Assembly: GCA_033439265.1 (NCBI GenBank)
Contig: JAVTVX010000002.1
Span: 1,002,001 to 1,066,000, forward strand
Reading direction: 5' to 3'
DNA length: 64,000 bases
From: Dillenia suffruticosa
Taxonomy: Eukaryota > Streptophyta > Magnoliopsida > Dilleniales > Dilleniaceae
Shown: one piece after another, positions 12,044 to 22,417 of the stretch
Numbering within the stretch: position 1 is the first letter of the stretch
How the letters are laid out: each line of letters opens with the position of its first letter
Made by a program: the position numbers and the translations under genes
The notes under the pieces: generated by a model
Told to the model about the DNA's origin: nothing
Databases searched by the model: none
The model's input: the letters and a program-made list of their open reading frames with translations, nothing else

Positions 12044-15000
12044 CTAAGCCGCCTGCAGTTCTTCCTTGGTCTTCTCCACTTCAATCATGGCTGTCACAGG
12101 CAGCTTATCAGGTGTTGAAGATAATTTTTTATTGGTTGCAATGCCATACCCATTTGACGAAGGGGGTCTCCCAGAAACTGAGATTTTAGGCGGCTGGCTT
12201 TTGAACTTTGCTACTTCTTGGCCTTGTTTGGCACGAACTTTCTTTGGAGTGATGTGCTGAAAAGGGACCCTTGTCTCCCATGGGCGTGCGGCAATCCACC
12301 GTTCTTTCCGGTTCCAACCCCAGCTCTCTTTGCCAAGTTCATAATACGTCTGGCCCAGGTACTGACTTGAGTTGGCCTTGCACTGCAAATCGCATTAACA
12401 TTAAAAGGGTCCAAGCCAAAAATGGAAAAAAGAAGAAAAGAAGAGAAATTAGTCTCTTAGTCGACAGACCTGATGAGAGAAGGCATATGCCATAGCCCTT
12501 TCACGCTTGACTGCCACTTCTTCTCTTTGCTGTATTCCGGAGAGTATCTCCTCCATAGTTTCAGAACCACCACACCACTCCACCTGTTGGCTAACAAAAA
12601 TTTTTCTTAAATTGCTTATATTCTGTGACTCTGGATCTTGGCAATATCTTTTTAACCCATCTGCAGCAAAGTTAATGCAAGTTCTTAAATTCCGAAAGTA
12701 TAATGATGCCTCTAGAATAGAATTCCTTACCACCCCCATCATGATATTGCCGTTATTTCATAGATTCATAGGACCAAAGATTGAGGCTGTACGCCAAAAA
12801 GGGTAAAATCGCATTTAAACATTTAATGAAGCAAAACAGTTTCTTTCCCTATGCAGAGATTTACAAGCACATCTTGCAAGTGGTAATGAAACATATAATG
12901 CTACCAAAATTCACAATAATTAGTTTAACAAAAAAAAAAATCCAAATTTAATTCGAGAGAATTGGCTTCACCGCAAATGTCAACAAAAGAGACTGAAGTG
13001 CTAGTATTTAGAGCTAGAGTTTCTTAACAAAGTTTGTTTCCAGTTAGTTCTCTGGACTTCAATCGCCAAGGCCATCCCGATACTAAACATATGTACGAGG
13101 GGAAAATACCAAAGACAAAGATCTTCATATTCAGAATTGGCAGATGCAATAACAGCAACTACAATAATAGAAGATAAGGCATAAGCTACACATCAAACAA
13201 ATCTCCGTCAGCAATGCCTCCAACTCATGAAGCTTAGCCTCAAGTTTTAACTAGTTTTCTAGTTTCTTTTACTTAATTCGGCCTTCTGTGACCATATGAT
13301 GTCTTCGATCTTGAGTCTCCGCTTGAATTTTGCTCCATGAATGTACATAGTTCAAAGTGTTCAATGCTTGCTTCCTGACAGTAATACCTTCCATCGAAGT
13401 TTGAAACCTGACTACCCCTCTCATACGACGCAAAGCTTTCCTTGCCTGAGGAAGAAGTTAGTTGCAGTGAGTGCACTTCCACACCAAAAATAAGAGGAGA
13501 TTCCCTTGCTGCACATAAAACTCCTCATTTTGATTGGACATTAGAGGGAGATTTTCAATTATGTTAAATCCGTCGGTCACAAGCATCAGTGAAACAACAC
13601 TAGATGATTGAATGAGATGAGAACCACAAGAACATTAAGAATATCACTGTAATTAAGAAGCGTCAGGAACATTTAGGAAGATCCAACTGTGTATATAGTG
13701 TTCTTTCTGAGAAGTCGTTGTTGAGTTTAACAAATCATGTCATTAGAGAACTTGAGCTTTTCAAACTCCATGATCAAGTTTCTATTCTTTAGATGCAAGA
13801 AGTTTTCAGAAGTGGTAAAAATTATTTTCTTCATTATCCGTGTAAATCAAAAGTGGGATTTTTAAATTTTAGAAACAACAAATACGTTTAATTTAGACAA
13901 GAAAAACACCATCTAATTTAAATCAACATCATCTCCAAGAAAAAAGAGAAGAAAAACTTTCAGGTGTAACATGTATACGGTATATCCGTGAAGGGCAGAG
14001 TCAAAAGCTTGCTGATGAACTGTAAAATAGTTTGCAGTCTTTCCCTTGCTTTAGACTTGTGTAAAGAAGTAGGATCCTGGATATGTCAAGCATAAGCTGA
14101 GGCAGGTTTCCGGTAAATATGATGCAATGAGTGTTTACACGCTAAACTAAACTGAACACAAATGGAAATCTAGTTCATCTAAGGCTAAGGAAGAGGAAGC
14201 AAATGGTAGATAGTTAACAACTGATACAATTTTCAAAAGCAAGTTGGTCTAGAAAGTCCAGCCACATGGGCAATCATAAAACGCTTATCAGATGATGTTG
14301 GAGGGTCCATGAACTTTGGTGCTCCCATAGACATCCATCAAGTTATCAACGGTCTTACATCCACAGCATATATAGCATATTGAACTTTAAATATACCATA
14401 AAATCCGGAAATGCAGTTTGAATCCTTGTGGCGGCAATTTCCTCAATAGTCATGCCAAGCAGACCCTTCGTGCTGGGAGCCCAATTACCGTGAATTCTTT
14501 TGTGCTTCCAGTTGAATCCATTAGCCTTTTTGGTGAAGGAATCACCCTGAAGGTGAATGGATTCTCCCTGCTTCATGGGGCAGATTGGATGCATGAAGCA
14601 ATATAAAAATGATGAATGAACACAAACTAGTAAGAAATAATGGTAGCTCAACAACCATGGCATGACATTTCAGGTTTTCTCTTAAAATTCAAAGTTGTTA
14701 GAGTATGTTTAGATGTATAAAGTAAAATGGAGAATATGAGGACCTAGACTATATTAATCTAATGCTGTGTAATATTTTTGTTGCTTATGCTGTCGTGATA
14801 ATGGCATCAGACAACTTCTCCTTGACAACATTAGAAATCTAGTTTTCACAGTTGCAGTAAACAATGCAAAGATTTTTAAAATAAAATAGAATTATACAAT
14901 GTTATTCACATGCACAAAAGCTTAAATTTGATGTTATGCATAATGAAAGAAGTAAACGCCTGGAAAGCATGCTGAAGATGAGAAGGACATGAAAAAACTG

Positions 15001-15256
15001 TTCTAAAGAAAAGTATGAAGTCAACTTAGCTCGTAAATTGTCATCCTACTGCAATAAAATGCCGACATTGTTAGGTATTAATATCATTATAAATTTTCCT
15101 TTAGGAGTTCATGAAGAAAGCTTTAAACCATGTGAGAATATTACAGAGGACTGGTGTAATATTAAACGCTAGAAGAGGATTTCCCTTCACATTTTCAGCC
15201 TTTTTCCTTGGCTTCTTTCTGGTAATTATATTCTTGAAAAAGTCTCCGGTCCCCAT
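12044..15256 (-). pseudogene. IQD: IQD (IQ67-domain) gene, IQD9/10-like, with nonsense and splice-site lesions
   Basis: IQD proteins bind calmodulin and act as scaffolds at microtubules and membranes. Exons in transcript order: 15256-15185 (MGTGDFFKNIITRKK start), 14546-14397 (IAATRIQTAF), 13445-13218 (ARKALRR, HSWSKIQAE, MVTEGRI), 12583-12470 (VEWCGGSETMEEIL, KRERAMAYAFSHQ), 12382-12044 (SWGWN, ERWIAARPWE). All junctions are phase 0 and the ancestral product would be 300 aa, normal for the group. Lesions: exon 3 has TAA at 13271-13269 and TAG at 13253-13251 exactly where relatives have Gln codons; the exon 1 donor is GG (AAG|GGAAAT) and the exon 3 donor GC; the IQ motif reads IQTAFPDFMAR instead of IQxxxRGxxxR. 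Elsewhere the frame is intact. An alternative splice (donor after 13273, acceptor before 12590) removes both stops in frame and would give about 284 aa. It is therefore either a young pseudogene or a gene rescued by shifted splicing. Confidence 0.8.
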
Positions 15257-15374
15257 TAATCTAGCTGAATTTTATCTGACCTTACAGCACCAGAATAAAC
15301 CTACAAGACAATTTTCAAGGTCATGAATTCAAATACACGCCAAGTCAAAAAAAAAAAAGGAGCACAAGATGAAC

Positions 15375-16206
15375 GCATTGCTATTTTCATCCCCCCCCCC
15401 CAAAAAAAAGAAAAAGAAAAATAGAAAATGTACATCATCCAAGGAAAAAAGAAAGCAGGAAAGAAGCAAAGGAGATTATATAAAAAACTGCGATGCCATT
15501 TCTGATGACCACATTAAAGTAAACTAGTCTATTGGAAGCATGTCTGCACCATAATTCTCTTCAATATGAACCAGCAAAGGACAAACAATTCATAATATCT
15601 CTAACTATCAAAGGAAGGATTTTAGTCACAGAAGGTCGTGTATTATGAGTAATGCAACTGTCATTAGCTATAGACAAAGACTGCAGTCGGGCTGTAAAGA
15701 GGAAAACTAGACAAATTAAAGACACTTGTATGTCTCTTGGTGAATATAACAACCAAAAGAGCCTCATAGATGCAATAATCCAACTTAATGTGACTACACG
15801 ATCAATTCAGACATGGCTTCTTGTTTTCTAAAGACCATTTCCAGTCACCAAAGTGTTCCCTTGATTTTCCCTTCCCATTGAGCATGTCTACTGGAATGGA
15901 GAACATAGTGTTGAGCTATGCATTTGTGTATGATGCTACTATGCTGCTCTCAAACATGTTCATCGCCAATCCAACCAAATGCTAAAAAGGAAAGGGAAAT
16001 TCTTTTCCTCCAATAAACACAATAGCAATGCTCAAAATGTTCAACTTTACCAATTTTTGGTACTGAGCACCATTCCACTTAATTAGACTTGGACACTCTT
16101 CAAAGAAGATTATAAAGACATAGGAATTAGAACTCAAATGCTTAATCAGACAGAACCCAAATTTGGATTTTTCCTTCTACAAGTTACCCAGATGGAAGAG
16201 TGGAAT
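15375..16206. other. non-coding stretch, probable leader intron of the IQD gene (left part)
   Basis: Contains poly-C and poly-A runs but no recognisable coding sequence. On the minus strand an acceptor-like AATTCAG lies just upstream of the IQD ATG, so this is best read as the 3' part of an intron in the IQD 5' leader, now interrupted by the copia element. This is inference from splice consensus only. Confidence 0.4.
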
Positions 16207-16211
16207 GTTTC
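16207..16211. repeat. target-site duplication GTTTC (left) of copia element 1
   Basis: GTTTC at 16207-16211 is repeated at 21289-21293, immediately outside the two LTRs. A 5-bp duplication is standard for copia integrases and fixes the element boundaries. Confidence 0.92.
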
Positions 16212-16467
16212 TGTTGGAATGATATATTTATTTAAGAATATTTCCTATCACTTAGAAATCTTTATTTTAGGAAAATAAATGTAGTCTTTGAATGATTGAT
16301 TTAGATCTTATTTTATGGCCTATTTTATGGCTGTAAATTAGGAGTAATTAGAAGTTAGTTTCCTAATTCTTTATCTATTTTATTGTATATATAGATGAGG
16401 CATATCACCTCTTATATATAAGATGGAGATTATTCGGCTAAGTATTCTAAAACCTACCGATTCCACA
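16212..16467 (+). repeat. 5' LTR of copia element 1
   Basis: 256 bp beginning TGTTGGAATG and ending GATTCCACA. A TATATATAG near 16385 followed by CTCTTATATATAAG is the likely LTR core promoter. It differs from the 3' LTR by eight transitions. Confidence 0.93.
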
Positions 16468-16478
16468 TGGTATCAGAG
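16468..16478 (+). other. primer binding site of copia element 1
   Basis: TGGTATCAGAG directly abuts the 5' LTR and is complementary to the 3' end of initiator tRNA-Met, the usual primer of plant copia elements. Confidence 0.85.
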
Positions 16479-16576
16479 ATTTGGGCTCGTTTCTGGTATC
16501 AAAATCCTGTTGTAGTTTTTCTCTCTCAGTTTTTTTCTACAGCAATTCTCATCTATTATTTCTAGAACAAGCCACT

Positions 16577-19500
16577 ATGTCTGGCACATCAAGTGTGGGT
16601 GACCACATACTTGATTCTAGTCCAACGAGATCCTCTTCTTCAAAAACCAATATTTTGACCCATGATAATCTTTCTACTCAACCAATCATCCACAAACTCA
16701 ATGGAGAAAATTATCTCCAATGGTCCCAGTCAGTCAAGCTCTTCATCAGAGGACGAGGAAAGATCGGTTTTTTAACTGGAGTAACGAAAAAACCAGATGA
16801 AGGTCCTGAAGTGATTGAGATCTGGGAATCGGAGAATGCCCTAATCATGTCCTGGTTGATAAATTCAATGGAGCCGTCAATCAGCAAGACGTACATGTTT
16901 CTTACTACCGCCCAAGAAATCTGGGAGGCTGCAAAGGAGACTTTCTCAGATCTGGGAAATTCAGCTCAGATTTATGAAATTTCTACTCAAATTCGGAATA
17001 CAAAACAAGGTAATTTAAGTGTTTTACAATATTACAATACTCTCAGAACCTTGTGGCAGGAGTTGTATTTATTTTATGATTATGAATGGCATTGTCTACA
17101 AGACAGTGTCATATTTAAGAGAATGATTGAAAAAGAGCGTGTTTTTGATTTCTTGGCTGGTCTGAATAATGATCTCGATGAGGTTCGTGGAAGAATTCTT
17201 GGACGTGAGATCTTGCCATCCACTCGGGAAGTGTTCTCCGAAGTCCGTAGGGAGGAAAGCAGAAGGAACGTTATGCTGGGAAAGGAAACTCGAGAGACTC
17301 TTGAAACGGAATCATCAGCACTGGCAGCCAAAAACAATCGATTCTCTAATACCTCAAATGGAGGTAACGATACTCGGAATAAAAGGGGAAACAGACCCTG
17401 GTGTGATCATTGTAAAAAACCTGGTCATACCCGTGAGACTTGCTGGAAGTTGCATGGAAAGCGTCCTTATTTGAAAAATGGACAATCTGATCAAGTGACT
17501 AGCAGAGCTCTTCAAATGGGTTTAGAAGAATCAACACCCGAAAATTCTCTAGTTTCCCTCAATAAAGAACAGTTGGAATGTCTCATGAAACTTCTGAATT
17601 CAACTTGTATTCCATCTGCCTCCATTGCACAGAAAGGTAATTTTTCTCAGACCTTCAGTGTGCTAACTGAGGACAGAACTCCTTGGATCCTAGATTCTGG
17701 TGCCTCTGATCATATGACAGGTTGTTCTTCACTCTTCTCCACTTATGCTCCTTGTGCTGGCAATTTGAAAGTAAAGATTGCTGATAGTTCAATAGCCACT
17801 GTAGCAGGGAAAGGGTCAATTATTTTATCCAAAAATCTGACCTTAAAATATGTACTTCATGTTCCTTTACTTACATGTAATCTGTTGTCCATTAGCAAAC
17901 TCACTCATGATCAAAATTGTGTGGCTAAATTTGGTTCCTCCTCATGTCAATTTCAGGAACTGGTTTCGGGGAAGATGATTGGCAATGCTAAAGAGTGTGG
18001 AGGACTTTACTACCTTGACAAGGAAGACTCAAATAGACAAAGTTCGGTTTGCAAATCTTTTTCTATTTCTTTATGTGAAAATAGTGTCATGTTGTGGCAC
18101 TATAGACTCGGTCACCCTAGCTTTCCCTACTTGAAAATTTTATTTCCATCTCTTTTCAATAATAAAGATACATCTTCTTTTCAGTGTGAGATTTGTCAAT
18201 TTTCTAAACATCATCGTGCATCTTTTCCAGTACAGTCATATAAGCCTTCCACCCCTTTCTCAATAATACACAGTGATATTTGGGGTCCTTCACGAATAAA
18301 AAATTTTTCGGGGGGGTAGATGGTTTATTACCTTTATCGATAATCATACTAGACTATGTTGGGTATATCTCTTGAAGGCAAAATCTGAAACAGAACATGC
18401 CTTTAAAAGCTTTCACTCAATGGTCAAAACCCAATTTCAAACCCAAATTCAGATTCTTAGAACAGACAATGGGGGCAAATATTTCAAAAATGTTCTTGGA
18501 GCATTTCTTCAAGAAGAGGGAATCATTCATCAAAGTAGTTGTATAAATACTCCACAACAAAATGGGTTGGCGAAAAGGAAAAACAAACATTTACTTGAGA
18601 TTGCCAGATCCTTAATGTTCACCACAAATGTGCCAAAACCTTTTTGGGGGGAAGCTATTCTTACTGCCTCATTTCTCATTAATAGGATGCCTACTCGGGT
18701 TCTAGGATACAAGACTCCTCTAGAAGTGTTTCAAAATGTCTATCCAACAAACCGCTTAATTACCAATTTATTACTTCGGATATTTGGGTGTACCTCCTTT
18801 GTTCATATCCATTCTCATAACCGTAGCAAATTTGATCCAAGGGCTGTCAAATGTGTTTTCCTCGGATATTCACCGACAAAAAAAGGGTATAAGTGCTTTG
18901 ATCCAAAAACTAAGAAACTGTTTGTTAGTATGGATGTTTCCTTCTTTGAGAATCAGCCTTACTTCACCAAAAACTCACTTCAGGGGGAGAATGCGACCAT
19001 AGAAGAGAGTTTTTGTAATTTTTGGGATACATTGCCTACTCTTTCTTCAGACCAATCAAACTCAGTCAGCCCTATCAATTGTTACCCTACTCCTTTTACG
19101 CCTCTCGTTTCTACTCATATTCCTCTTCCAGACCAAGAAATACCCACTACAATCACTAAAAAAACAGAATTGGAAATTCAAAGTCCAAAATTACTTGTCT
19201 ATGAGAGATGGAAAAGAAAGGAAAATGAAGGAATTCACACACTTGAGCAGAACCAGTCATTGGATCCACCAGTTCTTGATGATGCGTCAAATCAGAATTC
19301 TCCTACACATCATGCCACCTGTGAAAATCAAAGTAATTCAACACTTGTTGAGGATCTAGATATTCCTATTGCTCTCAGAAAAGGAAAAAGAACTTGTACG
19401 TCTCACTGTTTTTCAGATTACATGTGCTATAGCAGTTTATCTCCTCACTATCGGGCTTTTGCTACTAATCTGACCAATATAGCAAATCCCAAGTCAATCC

Positions 19501-21025
19501 AAGAAGCATTGAGTATTCCAGAATGGAGAGCAGTAGTTATGGAGGAGATCAAAGCACTGGAGAAAAATGAAATATGGGAGTGTGTGTCAATACCGAAGGG
19601 AAAGAAAACAGTGGGGTGTAAGTGGGTATTCACAGTGAAATATAATTCGGATGGATCAATAGAAAGATTCAAGACTTGCTTGGCTGCAAAAGGATTCACA
19701 CAGTCCTATGGGATAGACTACCAAGAAACATTTGCCCCGGTAGCGAAGCTCAACACTATTCGTGTTCTTCTCTCTATTGCAGCTAATTTAGACTGGAAGA
19801 TTTCACAATTAGATGTCAAGAATGCCTTTCTAAACGGAGAATTAACAGAAAAAGTTTTTATGGATATTCCTCCTGGTTTTGTAGATGTCTATGGAACTAA
19901 TACAGTTTGCAAACTGAAAAAATCTCTCTACGGATTAAAGCAATCTCCTAGAGCCTGGTTTGATCGTTTCTCAAATACGGTGAAGAAATATGGCTACACT
20001 CAAGCTCAAACCGATCATACTTTATTTTTCAAAAAGTCTCAAGATGGGAAGATTTCAGTCTTAATTGTGTACGTTGATGATATTCTAATTACAGGAGATG
20101 ATACAACTGAAGGAGAAAGAATGAAGAAAGTTCTAGCCAAAGAATTCGAAATCAAGGATCTCGGGCCTATGAAATACTTTCTTGGCATGGAAGTTGCAAG
20201 ATCAAAGAAAGGGATTTATGTGTCACAAAGGAAATATATCATTGACCTGCTCAGAGAGACAGGTTTTTTAGGAAGTAAACCGGCTGATACACCAATTGAA
20301 GAGAATCACAAGTTAGGATCTAAGAAGGGAGAGGTCCCTGTTGATAAAGGTAGATATCAAAGGTTAGTGGGAGTTTAATTTATCTGTCTCATACACGACC
20401 TGATATTGCCTATGCCGTCAGTGTGGTTAGCCAATTTATGCATGAGCCTTATGAGGAACATCTGGAAGCAGTTCAACGTATTTTGAGATACCTCAAAGGA
20501 ACTCCTAGAAAGGGACTTTTTTTCAAGAAAAATGATTCAAGGAAGATAGAGACATTCACTGATGCTGATTGGGCCGGGTCAGTTAGTGATAGAAGGTCTA
20601 CTACTGGGTATTGTATATTTATATGGGGCAACCTAGTGACTTGGAGGAGCAAAAAGCAATCAGTGGTAGCAAGAAACAGTGCTGAGGCTGAATTTCGAGC
20701 TCTTGCACAAGGAATATGCGAACTTCTATGGCTAAGAAGAATCATGGATGAGCTTTCACTTCAAGGTGAGAATCCTATGCTGCTGTATTGTGACAACAAG
20801 TCAGCAATCAGTATTGCTCACAATCCAACTCACTATGACCGTACTAAACACATAGAAGTGGATAGACATTTCATTAAAGAGAAGATTGAAGAAGGACTTG
20901 TGTGTATACCCTACATTACATCCAAGGGACAACTTGCAGATTTCTTAACCAAAGGCTTATCACGAGTCAGATTTGAAGAACTCCTATCCAAGTTGAACAT
21001 GATTGATATCTATGCTCCAACTTGA
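16577..21025 (+). pseudogene. gag-pol polyprotein of copia element 1, two frameshifts
   Basis: Starts at ATG 16577 and reads open to 18319, 18372-20378 and 20423-21025 in three frames. Domains in order: gag with WxxWxxxxxxxxx-type core, zinc knuckle CDHCKKPGHTRETC, protease DSGASDHMTG, pre-integrase HYRLGHP and CEICQFSKH, integrase core (HSDIWGP; RTDNGGKY), RT (KWVF, LDVKNAFLNG, LYGLKQSPRAWF, YVDDILITG) and RNase H (TDADWAGS, STTGYC, AEAEFRAL). The first break is one extra G in the G7 run 18310-18316, the second a one-base loss near 20370-20376. The third catalytic residue of integrase, normally Glu in NGVAERKNRHLL, is Lys (codon 18573-18575). The remaining frame is well preserved. Confidence 0.93.
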
Positions 21026-21032
21026 GGGGGAG
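21024..21032 (+). other. polypurine tract of copia element 1
   Basis: GAGGGGGAG lies immediately before the 3' LTR, the expected plus-strand primer for reverse transcription. Confidence 0.8.
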
Positions 21033-21288
21033 TGTTGGAATGATATATTTATTTAGGAATGTTTCCTATCACTTAGAAATCTTTATTTTAGGAAAATAAA
21101 TGTAGTCTTTGAATGATTGATTTAGATTCTATTTTATGGCCTATTTTATGGCTGTAAATTAGGAGTAATTAGGAGTTAGTTTCCTAATTCTTTATCTATT
21201 TTATTGTATATATAGATGAGACATATCATCTCTTATATATAAGATGGAGATTATTCGGCTAGGTATTCTAAAACCTACCGATTCCACA
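21033..21288 (+). repeat. 3' LTR of copia element 1
   Basis: 256 bp, same length as the 5' LTR, with eight transition differences and no indel; followed by the GTTTC duplication. Confidence 0.93.
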
Positions 21289-21526
21289 GTTTCATTATAG
21301 AAAATGATAATAGCATCAGCAACACGTAACCCGTATAGCATCCTCTTCATTGGAAAACAGAAATCTGTTGAATGCATATTGTTATAAACCTAGAACGTAG
21401 CACCTAGCCTGGGAAATGAATCAGTCAAAAAATATTAGACCCAATATTTCCAATTCATTTCAATTTCAAAGCCAGAATACTATCATAATGGAAAAAACCA
21501 CGACGGTTACAAAAGAATCACGTACC

Positions 21527-21645
21527 AGGAAAGAAGCCGGGTGCAGTGAGTGTAGTGAGAAGTTGGGCAAGCACAAAATCTTAGTGGCAAAAAGGGTAGT
21601 AGATAAGGTGCAGTGAAACACAAGCAAAGCCACAGAGAGAGAGAG
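21527..21645 (-). promoter_or_regulatory. predicted non-coding leader exon of the IQD gene
   Basis: Read on the minus strand, a (CT)n run (21637-21655) is followed by about 110 nt of non-repetitive sequence ending in a good donor, CCTG|GTACGTGA (intron starts 21525-21526). The downstream acceptor would be AATTCAG just before the IQD ATG at 15256. Without the 5.1-kb copia insertion the intron would be about 1.2 kb, ordinary for plant leaders. The exon start is a guess and there is no transcript evidence. Confidence 0.35.
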
Positions 21646-21659
21646 AGAGAGAGAATGCT

Positions 21660-22417
21660 ACAACGGCCCCCCCGTCATTACTATATAGGGTGAGTGCATC
21701 TAAGATCGACACTGAGATGATAAACACCCATCGGCTGCCTAAGAATGAGACCCATCAGCCAACATCCACAACAATTGATCTTTTCATACTTTATTTATAA
21801 CGGGTCCAAATTTTTATTATAAAAAAAATAAAAAGGCGAAATTTAGAAAAGTACCAAAATTCTTTTCTCCCTGTAGGCCTCACTATGTATCTAAGCATGT
21901 TGACAAGTAAATGCTGAACTGGCACTTCTTTTTTATATTATTTTATTTTGTTTAAAGGAGAAAAGGGAGGGAAAAAAACCGATTTGGGAGAAGCATGGGT
22001 AGGAAATTAAAAGTCCTATAATTCGACAAGAACAAGATCAAAATTGGTTAAAGCTCTAGTGTCATTTTGGTAGCATGGAAAATAACAAGTGTGGAGCATA
22101 AATACCATCAAACCATAAAATAATAATCTGGAACACCTCATTCTATTTAAACTCTTGTAAATTGATTACAGTAAGTCCTAATTTTGCTCTAATTAGGCAA
22201 AATTGATAGCTTCTCGCCACAAGAAACAGCTTGACTAAGGTGCCACATCAAGACTATGAGTCTACAGAAAACAATTTTTAGAGGTAATAAATCATTGTCT
22301 CCATCATGCAACCTGAGATGACTAGATTTTTGCGGCTAGAATGCCTTAAAAGTAAAATGGTTTTTGGTACATATTAGAAGGGAATATTTTATTCAAAGTG
22401 CTTTTACTTGAGAAGAC
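21660..22417. other. intergenic region between the IQD leader and the LRR-RLK 3' end
   Basis: No coding potential recognised. It should contain the IQD promoter (minus strand, to the right of 21.65 kb) and the 3' UTR of the receptor kinase near 22.2-22.4 kb. Confidence 0.45.

Larger units (their letters stand above)
16212..21288 (+). mobile_element. Ty1/copia LTR retrotransposon (element 1), full length
   Basis: 5077 bp bounded by 256-bp LTRs (TG...CA) and GTTTC target duplications. The order is 5' LTR, tRNA-Met-type primer site, gag, protease, integrase, reverse transcriptase, RNase H, polypurine tract, 3' LTR. Integrase before RT defines copia. By eye the LTRs differ at 8 of 256 positions (about 3%), all transitions, suggesting insertion on the order of one to a few million years ago at usual plant rates. 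The polyprotein carries two frameshifts and an active-site substitution, so this copy is not autonomous. It probably lies in the leader intron of the IQD gene, in antisense orientation to it. Confidence 0.95.
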
